This document shows positions 1-6,441 of a stretch of 12,860 nucleotides of DNA, in pieces. Within the stretch, counting starts at the first letter, position 1. Every line of letters starts with the position of its first letter. The notes below the pieces were generated by a model. It ran no database searches. It was not told the origin of the DNA and saw only the letters and a list, made by a program, of their open reading frames with translations. The translations under genes were made by a program, and so were the position numbers. Location: positions 1-12,860 of the forward strand of contig CAZHKH010000035.1 of the NCBI GenBank assembly GCA_964532515.1. The letters run 5' to 3'. This stretch comes from TMED161 sp964532515 (GTDB lineage: Bacteria > Fidelibacterota > Marinisomatia > SCGC-AAA003-L08 > D37C17).

Positions 1-752
1 TCCATAATTAAATTTTGAATCTCTAATAATGGAAACAAATAAAGCCTACAATCCATCTGATATCTGCAAAGCTCTTTTAAAATATTTACAACATTATAGA
101 TAGACTGCTTACTTGTTGCTGGAGCGCTATGAAAATGGATATAATCTAATACAACACCCCTCTTAATTATATTAAATGATGCAACAGGCGAGTCAATCCC
201 AGAAGAAATTAATGATAATGCACTTTCTCCAGTCCCAACCGGCAATCCGCCATATGCCTGTATTTTTTTTGTCCCAATAAATACACTTTCATTTACTATT
301 TCAATGAATATCTCTATATCAGGGTTATTTAGATTAACTTCAAACCCTGTATTATCTTTAACATATTCACCTACAATTTGATTAATATCTTGAGAATTAT
401 ATTTAAAATTTTTATTCTGACGCCTTGCAGAAATTCGAAAGCTGCTTGATTTGTCCTCGGTGTTGCATGCATTGAGAGATACTGTTTTTATATCTTCAAT
501 ATTAAGCCGTGCTTCTGAAGCTAAAATAAAATTTCTAATTCCGATTAAATCTGATAGCACTCTACAGTATTTATTCCATAACGTAATATCAATACTCTGA
601 ATAACAATCCGACCAAAAAGTCTGCTAATATTTTTATATGGGAGGCTAGAAAGATGTCGTTTAATATTTTTTAATAAAATTTTTTCGAACCAGGATCTGT
701 TTTTCCCTTTTAAGCTGAGTTCATGAAAATGAACAATAATAACATGTTGCAT
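1..752 (-). CDS. thiI: tRNA 4-thiouridine synthase ThiI, C-terminal part beyond the window
   Basis: ThiI adenylates U8 of tRNA and passes sulfur to it to make 4-thiouridine; in many bacteria it also feeds thiazole synthesis. About 250 codons are open to the left edge with no stop. The N-terminus carries the ferredoxin-like signature HELSLKGKNRSWFEK (residues 10-24), followed by a THUMP-like region (about 60-165). The PP-loop nucleotide-binding region contains GGLPVGTGE and SSGIDSP (183-189), then KRGVVLDYIHFHS. The usual PP-loop is SGGxDS, so the first glycine is serine here; Asp187 and Ser188 are kept. The ATG at 752-750 overlaps the hisS stop codon in TGATG, and no Shine-Dalgarno is visible, so translation is probably coupled to hisS. 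The end of the PP-loop domain and any rhodanese domain lie outside the window. Family assignment is firm; activity is inferred. Confidence 0.93.
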   Translation of the reverse strand, partial: MQHVIIVHFHELSLKGKNRSWFEKILLKNIKRHLSSLPYKNISRLFGRIVIQSIDITLWNKYCRVLSDLIGIRNFILASEARLNIEDIKTVSLNACNTEDKSSSFRISARRQNKNFKYNSQDINQIVGEYVKDNTGFEVNLNNPDIEIFIEIVNESVFIGTKKIQAYGGLPVGTGESALSLISSGIDSPVASFNIIKRGVVLDYIHFHSAPATSKQSIYNVVNILKELCRYQMDCRLYLFPLLEIQNLIM

Positions 753-2026
753 CATTTATATTCGTAATCAACACCAAAATGATTTTCAATTTCATCTATT
801 GAAGCATCTGTTTGTGTCCCATCTTCCATGTTTTTAATTGTAACTTTTCCATTTTTAATTTCATCTTCACCAACTAGTATCGCAAATTTTGCATTATTCT
901 TATTTGCTTCTCTAAGTTGTGATTTCATGCTTCGTCTAAGTGTTTCACATACAACCTTAATGCCCAATGTGTTTCTTAGTTTATCTGCGATTGCAAAACA
1001 ATACGAGACAGATTCCTCATTTAATGATATAACATAAATATCAATATTATTAGAAGCTATATTTTCTTGTTTATCTTTCAATATTAAAATTAATCGTTCA
1101 AGTCCAGCTGCAAATCCAACGGCAGGAGTAGCCTTCCCACCTAGATATTCAACCAATTTATCATATCGACCACCACCACATAATGCACTTTGTGAGCCAA
1201 TATTATTACTAATGATTTCAAAGGTCATTCCATTATAATAATCAAGCCCTCTAACAAGTTTTGTATTGATTATGATATTTATATTTAAACTATTTAATAA
1301 GTTTAATATTTCTTCAAAATTCTTGGAGTCATCTTTAGTTAAATAATCAGAAATTAATGGCGCATCCTCTATTATTTTAATGTCTTTTTCTGATTTACTA
1401 TCAAGAATCCGTAGAGGATTTGTTTTTAAACGTTGTTGGCTAATTGTACTAAGATCATTTTTATATGGACTTAAAAAATCAACCAATGATTTTGAATAGG
1501 CTAATCGAGACTCTTTGGATCCAATACTATTAATATGAATTTCAATATCATCTATACCTAGCATCTGGTAAATTCTTGACGCAATTAAAATAATTTCTAC
1601 ATCTTGCTCTGGATTCTGGGACCCAATGGCCTCTACGCCATATTGAGTAAATTGTCGTTGCCGACCCTTTTGCGGTCTCTCTCGTCTAAATGAAGAATCA
1701 ATATAATAAACTCTTTGAAGTGGAGATAGATTCCCCAATTGATTTTGTATATAAGACCTGATTACAGATGCTGTTAATTCTGGTCTTAAGGTTAAGCTAG
1801 TGCCATCTACATCAACCCATGTATACATTTCTTTATTAACAATGTCAGTTTCTTGACCAATACTTCTACTAAATAGCTCAGTCTTTTCAAAAATTGGGGT
1901 TCTCATTAAAGAATATCCATGTAAACTCATAAAATTATGAATCATACTTTCTGTCTCAAGCCATAATCTGCTATCAGTGGGAAGTAAATCTTTCGTCCCT
2001 TTAATATTTCTTATTTGTTCTGGCAT
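752..2026 (-). CDS. hisS: Histidyl-tRNA synthetase (HisRS)
   Basis: A class II aminoacyl-tRNA synthetase that charges tRNA-His with histidine in the cytoplasm. The 424 residues match the usual bacterial length. It opens with the typical IRNIKGTKDLLP. Class II motif 2 appears as FRRERPQKGRQRQFTQYGVE (113-132). The histidine-specific signatures are LVRGLDYY (257-264, with the catalytic arginine 259) and ALCGGGRYDKL (281-291). Motif 3 is GFAAGLERL (304-312). From about residue 327 the C-terminal anticodon-binding domain follows, including the ETLRRSMKSQLREANK helix. The ATG at 2026-2024 overlaps the stop of the upstream EIIA gene (TAATG) and is preceded by GAGGAA about nine bases upstream, which supports this start. 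It is the third gene of the lptD-EIIA-hisS-thiI series and its stop overlaps thiI. No odd substitutions were noticed in the motifs. Confidence 0.98.
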   Translation of the reverse strand: MPEQIRNIKGTKDLLPTDSRLWLETESMIHNFMSLHGYSLMRTPIFEKTELFSRSIGQETDIVNKEMYTWVDVDGTSLTLRPELTASVIRSYIQNQLGNLSPLQRVYYIDSSFRRERPQKGRQRQFTQYGVEAIGSQNPEQDVEIILIASRIYQMLGIDDIEIHINSIGSKESRLAYSKSLVDFLSPYKNDLSTISQQRLKTNPLRILDSKSEKDIKIIEDAPLISDYLTKDDSKNFEEILNLLNSLNINIIINTKLVRGLDYYNGMTFEIISNNIGSQSALCGGGRYDKLVEYLGGKATPAVGFAAGLERLILILKDKQENIASNNIDIYVISLNEESVSYCFAIADKLRNTLGIKVVCETLRRSMKSQLREANKNNAKFAILVGEDEIKNGKVTIKNMEDGTQTDASIDEIENHFGVDYEYK

Positions 2027-2496
2027 TATAGATTTTCCTCAATTAAGTGTTTTTCCCAATTCTTAATTTCTAATTCTATATCTGATACTGATGCAGAATT
2101 AATTATTTTATTTTTTGAATTTGATAATAATAATCTAAATCTAGAAATAAATTTTCTATGTGCATCCTTATCTTTTATTGGAGATAAACTCAATAGTATA
2201 ATATGACAGGGGTGAACATCATCTTTATCATACATTATACCATCTTGAGAAACACCCAATATACAAACTAATTCATCAATTTCTTTTGATATAGAGTGTG
2301 GAAATGCAACACCTCTTCTGGTAGTAGAGCAACTTTCTGCTTCTTGGGCATCAATAAATGAAAATAATTTTATTGATGTCATTAAAAATTGATTGGTCAC
2401 AAGGGTATCTAATAATTCCTGGATTACCTCAGATCTATTAGAGCCACGTAATGGCGTCACTATAGTGTTCTTATTTATTTTATCTGTTATCAACAT
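2026..2496 (-). CDS. ptsN: PTS EIIA type-2 domain protein, PtsN (EIIA-Ntr)-like
   Basis: A single-domain cytoplasmic phosphocarrier of 156 residues, the usual length for PtsN. The phospho-accepting histidine is seen in GVAFPHS (His67), which corresponds to the GxAIPH motif of fructose/nitrogen-type EIIA domains. It is preceded by AQEAESCSTTRRG, in place of the usual RE..GSTGI. The N-terminal part (TPLRGSNRSEVIQELLDTLV) resembles the helix that opens this fold. No EIIB or EIIC transport domain is attached or adjacent, so a regulatory role is more likely than sugar transport. Its partners (PtsP, NPr) are not in the window. It lies 51 bases downstream of lptD and overlaps hisS by one base. In proteobacteria ptsN lies near lptA-lptB-rpoN, so proximity to an LPS-transport gene has a precedent, though with a different Lpt partner. 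No Shine-Dalgarno is visible before the ATG. Confidence 0.85.
   Translation of the reverse strand: MLITDKINKNTIVTPLRGSNRSEVIQELLDTLVTNQFLMTSIKLFSFIDAQEAESCSTTRRGVAFPHSISKEIDELVCILGVSQDGIMYDKDDVHPCHIILLSLSPIKDKDAHRKFISRFRLLLSNSKNKIINSASVSDIELEIKNWEKHLIEENL
2035..2040 (-). promoter_or_regulatory. Shine-Dalgarno of hisS
   Basis: The minus strand reads GAGGAA nine bases before the hisS ATG, inside the 3' end of the preceding EIIA gene. It is one of the few good ribosome binding sites in this series; thiI, the EIIA gene and lptD have none that I can see. Confidence 0.6.
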
Positions 2497-2547
2497 ATAG
2501 TAATTAAATGATTAAAAATAAATCTATAGAATTTATTCAATTGATTA

Positions 2548-5500
2548 TTAGAAGCCAAACATATTCCCTTCAGTATGCTTAAGTCTCACATCTTGCAAAT
2601 CAGGGTTTTTAACTCTTATGAGTAGCTGGAAGCCCCTTCCAAAATTGCTATCACCTATACCGGGGTACCACTGAAAACTAAATAACCAGCAATGCAATGG
2701 CCTATGAATAATTAAATTATGTCTTAAAATTTCATTTTGAATGATGTCAAATCGGGCTGAATATGACACTGTCCAATTTTTTGTAAGATTAAATTCTAGA
2801 TTTGAATCAAACCAAAAATCTTTATCCCAGCTATCTGTATCTTGATTGTGTTTAAAAAAAGAACCCATATTAAACGTGGCTTCCCAAACGTTAGCATCAC
2901 CTATAATGGGTTCATAGGTATCTAATGATAAAGAATTTCTATAGTTTGTAGTATCTGAAATATTACTAGAGCCCATTACAGATTCTTGAAAACCTGTAAT
3001 TTTTTTTCCTTGTAACTTAAATTGTATAGAAGAATTCATATCTAAAAATCGTGGAAAATCTCCTATTTGATTAATTCTTACACCATTATTGAGCTTATAT
3101 AAATCATGATTCATATTAATACTAAGATTAAGATTATTGGATATTGTACTTCTTAATGAAGATGTTAAATAAGACCAATGGAATTCATCATATGTAGGGT
3201 TATAAGATAGCGAGCTAGATAAATTCAATAGATGAACTTTTTTAAATTCTCCATTATTTAAAATTTTACCATAAAAATCATTGTTTAATCTAAAATTATA
3301 TGTTTCTCGCTTAGTTGTAGGCGTTGCCGGAACAAGTGAATTTGAAAAATAATCATACATTTTTCCATCTGCATCAGTCTGTATATAGTTAATATCAAAT
3401 CCAAATATGCTGGAATTTGAAAAATCTGGTCTATATGAATAGGATAATGATGGTGATATAACATGCCGAATAGCGCTGAGTTTAAGCAAATTTGTTGAGA
3501 GGATACCATATAGCTTTGTACTCATGCTTAATGAAAAATCTCCTGTCAATCTTCTTTTATAAGAATCTCCAAAATTAATATGATTATTATCTATAAATAA
3601 TCCATTAGAATCAGTTTTTTGTTCTTTATATCCATAAATCCAGCTCTCTAACATATTAATTGAGGTGCTTAAATTAATGTGGCTAAATATTTTTTGTGAT
3701 CCTTTTAAATATAATCGGTGATTTATGCCATTTTTATATCTGATGCTATCTTGTTCCTGATCGTCATTCGATAAATAATGGCCCTCCTCAAGCGAAATTT
3801 TAAAATCAGAGTTATAGCTATAGTATATTGAATTATACCACTTGGGTCCATCTCCAAAAAGAAGTCTAGCTCCATGAATAAATTTTAATTTAGGTAATAC
3901 TCTTGTTCGATAAAATGATGGGTGGGTGCTGGTAGGAGGCTCTCCCTTTAATAATCGATTATAACTATCAGATAAATTCATACTAATAGAATTGTCTGAA
4001 TTTGCCCACGATTTTCTATAGTTAAAAGATGATATGATGTTTTGTTGTAGCCTTGTATCTGAATTATAGCCTACTTGACTTTGTTGATAGAAATCATCTT
4101 TTGATATATAATGAATATTAAAATTATAATTTTGAGTGGGATCAATTTGATGACTATGATACCATACAAAGTTATTATTTTGAGTTGCATCTGATAAAAT
4201 ATCTTTGATATCATAGGAACTAGTATTTAAATCTTGAACCAATGTAGATGATAAATTCCCTGAATATTGATATTTCTTATTATATTTAAAATTAAAATTA
4301 ATTTTAAATCCCTTTCGATCATAAAAATTTGATAACCATTTAATTTCTGAATAGTCACTAAGAACATGGTAATATCCAAAATTATGGAAATATGTTCCAT
4401 TGCTCTCTGAATAACCAAAGGTTGGCATTATCCATCCACTTTGTCTTTGTCCTCCTTGGTTTGGGAGCACTGCAAATGGAAAACCTATAATTGGTAAATC
4501 TTTAATATGAAGGACAAGAGGTCTTGCAATAATATATTTATCAGGAATCATTTTCATCCTCTTGCTTAAAAAATAATAGTGGGGATGGTCTAAATCACAG
4601 GATGTATAGACGCCATCATAACTATATATATTATTATCACTATCATGGACTATTTCATCTCCATGGTAATAAGCATTATTAAGCTCCGTTTTACCCTTAT
4701 TTATAATTCCAATTTTAGAAATAAGATCATAGTATATGGTGTCTCCCCTCATCGGGGAACTCTTCCTATCCGTTTGTACAATAGGCCTAATATTATTAGT
4801 CACATAAGATTTTAATTTATTAGTATCCCAATTAACGTTTATATAATCTGCCTCTAATTTAGTTTCTTGATATTGAATAGTTCCTTCATCATAAAAATGA
4901 TTTATATTATTTAAAATATCATAATCAATTTTTTCAGCAAAATAATAAATCACAGAATCTATATTAGAATTTTCAAATTCTGGAGTAAATAAACCAGCTC
5001 CGCCTCCTTCTACCATAATCCTTATTAATTCTTCCTCTGAAAATGAAAATAACATTGTATCTCCTGAAACTTCATTTGTACCCTCTAAAAGCATATTCTC
5101 AATAACATGATACAAAGAACTAGCCATACCCATTATTTTTACTTTTTCTAATTTATTGTTACTGTACTGTATCCTCATAGATTCTCCGCGCATAATATCA
5201 ACTAACTGACCTGGTGTAATATTTTCATTAAACTGCTTTACATCAACTTTGCTATATACAACGGGATTTTCATCAATCATGATTTCCTGTATAATAGAAT
5301 CTTGGAACTGAATAAATATGTTCTCTCCTAATAATTCTTTATTTTGATCAGTTATATTTGCATCTTCTAAAATACTCATATGTTGAGTGGAATCAATATA
5401 AATGATTTCTGATCCATTAATTTTTATATTATTATCATTGATGCGCACATTATCTTTAGCATGAAATGAATATCCAAAATATCCATCGCTTTTTATAAGG

Positions 5501-5967
5501 TTAATTATATGAGCATTCATGTTAGACTCTAAGTTCCTTAAATATGCATTCCCATAAGCAGATATTGAATCCTGAGAGATTGAGTAATAAAGAGAATCTG
5601 ATGTAATAGTAGTTTCTTTATTTGATAGATGTACATTCCCCAGAGAAATAATATATTCATTATTATCTGAAAAATAATATAACGTGTCACAAGTTAATCT
5701 ATTGTCACTATCTATCATTTGAATATTACCAAACAGCTGGAGTTCATCACTATTGGAGTAAAGTAATGCTCGATTAGTTAATAAAGTGGTACTATCTTTT
5801 TGAATAATAACATTCCCTATTAATTCTTTAATTTCAATATTATTATTATTAGTTGCATTTAAAAGATCAGCTTGATAGGTCCAGCTAGATGAAAATAGCA
5901 GGCAGCCCATAAGCATAATGAATAACATATAAACTGAGTGTATATTGAATAATATTAATTTGAACAT
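2548..5967 (-). CDS. lptD: LPS-assembly outer-membrane protein LptD (OstA family)
   Basis: A large outer-membrane protein (1139 residues) expected to insert lipopolysaccharide into the outer leaflet as the barrel of the Lpt bridge. The N-terminus has a hydrophobic export signal (about residues 1-33). Next comes a beta-jellyroll OstA/LptA-like region with repeated units such as LIGNVIIQKDSTTLLTNRA and LFGNIQMIDSDNRLTCDTLYY (about 40-240). The segment YTSCDLDHPHYYF and the hallmark IKDLPIIGFPFAVLPNQ...RQSGWIMPTFGYS (about 485-530) are typical of LptD. The remaining roughly 600 residues alternate in a beta-barrel-like way and end in an aromatic residue (FGF), as outer-membrane barrels often do. 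It is longer than E. coli LptD, as in Bacteroidetes-type homologues. It heads the minus-strand series and is divergent from the HMA gene. An alternative start is Met14. No Shine-Dalgarno is visible. Confidence 0.92.
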   Translation of the reverse strand: MFKLILFNIHSVYMLFIMLMGCLLFSSSWTYQADLLNATNNNNIEIKELIGNVIIQKDSTTLLTNRALLYSNSDELQLFGNIQMIDSDNRLTCDTLYYFSDNNEYIISLGNVHLSNKETTITSDSLYYSISQDSISAYGNAYLRNLESNMNAHIINLIKSDGYFGYSFHAKDNVRINDNNIKINGSEIIYIDSTQHMSILEDANITDQNKELLGENIFIQFQDSIIQEIMIDENPVVYSKVDVKQFNENITPGQLVDIMRGESMRIQYSNNKLEKVKIMGMASSLYHVIENMLLEGTNEVSGDTMLFSFSEEELIRIMVEGGGAGLFTPEFENSNIDSVIYYFAEKIDYDILNNINHFYDEGTIQYQETKLEADYINVNWDTNKLKSYVTNNIRPIVQTDRKSSPMRGDTIYYDLISKIGIINKGKTELNNAYYHGDEIVHDSDNNIYSYDGVYTSCDLDHPHYYFLSKRMKMIPDKYIIARPLVLHIKDLPIIGFPFAVLPNQGGQRQSGWIMPTFGYSESNGTYFHNFGYYHVLSDYSEIKWLSNFYDRKGFKINFNFKYNKKYQYSGNLSSTLVQDLNTSSYDIKDILSDATQNNNFVWYHSHQIDPTQNYNFNIHYISKDDFYQQSQVGYNSDTRLQQNIISSFNYRKSWANSDNSISMNLSDSYNRLLKGEPPTSTHPSFYRTRVLPKLKFIHGARLLFGDGPKWYNSIYYSYNSDFKISLEEGHYLSNDDQEQDSIRYKNGINHRLYLKGSQKIFSHINLSTSINMLESWIYGYKEQKTDSNGLFIDNNHINFGDSYKRRLTGDFSLSMSTKLYGILSTNLLKLSAIRHVISPSLSYSYRPDFSNSSIFGFDINYIQTDADGKMYDYFSNSLVPATPTTKRETYNFRLNNDFYGKILNNGEFKKVHLLNLSSSLSYNPTYDEFHWSYLTSSLRSTISNNLNLSINMNHDLYKLNNGVRINQIGDFPRFLDMNSSIQFKLQGKKITGFQESVMGSSNISDTTNYRNSLSLDTYEPIIGDANVWEATFNMGSFFKHNQDTDSWDKDFWFDSNLEFNLTKNWTVSYSARFDIIQNEILRHNLIIHRPLHCWLFSFQWYPGIGDSNFGRGFQLLIRVKNPDLQDVRLKHTEGNMFGF

Positions 5968-6015
5968 ATTAAATAATTGTTAAATTTATAAATCAAATAG
6001 AAGTTACATATATCA
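5968..6015. promoter_or_regulatory. Divergent intergenic region, presumed to hold lptD and HMA-gene promoters
   Basis: These 48 very AT-rich bases separate the start of lptD (minus) from the start of the small HMA gene (plus), so at least the promoter of the lptD series should lie here or just inside the neighbouring genes. I can see TTGTTA at 5977-5982 on the plus strand but no well-spaced -10 box. No operator palindrome stands out. The assignment rests on position rather than on motif. Confidence 0.3.
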
Positions 6016-6345
6016 TTGAAAAGGAAAAAAAATATTTTGTTCCATAAATTAATCATATTTATTGTTGTTATTTCATCAATATCGTGTTTTGTCGCAAATA
6101 AAACTAGTCAGCATATGACAACAATTGTTATTACAAATTTAGAATGTTCAGATTGTAATAATGAAATTGATGAAATGATTAATAATATTAATGGAATAGA
6201 ATACTATGAAATCTGGATGAGCAATGATAATTCTGTTGCATTGTTAAATTTTAGATTTAATAGTGAAAAAGTTAACTTAGAAGAAATTAATGAGCAAATT
6301 AAGTCTAGAGGATTTAATGTAGAGTTAATCAATTCTAAAAAATAG
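6016..6345 (+). CDS. Small exported HMA (heavy-metal-associated) domain protein, possible lipoprotein
   Basis: A 109-residue protein with a basic N-terminus and a hydrophobic stretch (about residues 7-24) ending in SSISC. This is an export signal, possibly a weak lipobox with Cys24. A single ferredoxin-like HMA domain follows (about 35-107). It contains the metal-binding pair Cys44/Cys47 in TNLECSDC, in place of the usual GMxCxxC, and ends with INEQIKSRGFNVELI, the typical closing strand. Such domains bind Cu(I) or other soft metals. Being outside the cytoplasm would make it a periplasmic metal carrier or sensor; that is inference. The start is TTG: the in-frame stop is at 5998-6000, no ATG or GTG lies between, and the first internal ATG (6115) would remove the signal sequence. 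Only a weak AGAAG lies upstream. The HMA-fused permease at 11294-12502 may be a functional partner. Confidence 0.72.
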   Translation: MKRKKNILFHKLIIFIVVISSISCFVANKTSQHMTTIVITNLECSDCNNEIDEMINNINGIEYYEIWMSNDNSVALLNFRFNSEKVNLEEINEQIKSRGFNVELINSKK

Positions 6346-6441
6346 TTTTGATATATATATTTGTTACATGTTGTAAATTTTATTCATTTTTATTTACATA
6401 AAGAAAAATTTATATTGAAAATAATACAAATGGAGAGACGC
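6346..6441 (+). promoter_or_regulatory. Intergenic leader before the S1 protease gene
   Basis: This AT-rich gap of 96 bases lies between the HMA gene and the chosen start of the protease gene. It begins with a TATATATATTT run at about 6351-6361. There is no GC-rich hairpin that would end transcription, so read-through from the HMA gene is possible. A promoter may lie here, but I see no convincing -35/-10 pair. Confidence 0.25.
6432..6437 (+). promoter_or_regulatory. Shine-Dalgarno deciding the S1 protease start
   Basis: GGAGAG lies four bases before the ATG at 6442. It favours that ATG over the ATG at 6430, which has no such site, and over a TTG at 6361 that would add 27 residues in front of the signal peptide. 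Confidence 0.65.

Noticed and set aside
828..1037. Plus-strand open frame opposite hisS
   Set aside because: It is antisense to the conserved anticodon-binding domain of hisS and has no independent support.
5901..5967. Lipobox-like LMGC in the LptD signal region
   Set aside because: LptD is an outer-membrane barrel rather than a lipoprotein, Met at -2 is unusual, and ordinary signal cleavage nearby explains the segment.
6361..6441. Upstream TTG start giving 27 extra residues to the S1 protease
   Set aside because: It would bury the signal peptide behind a non-conserved stretch and lacks a Shine-Dalgarno; GGAGAG before ATG 6442 gives a clean export signal.
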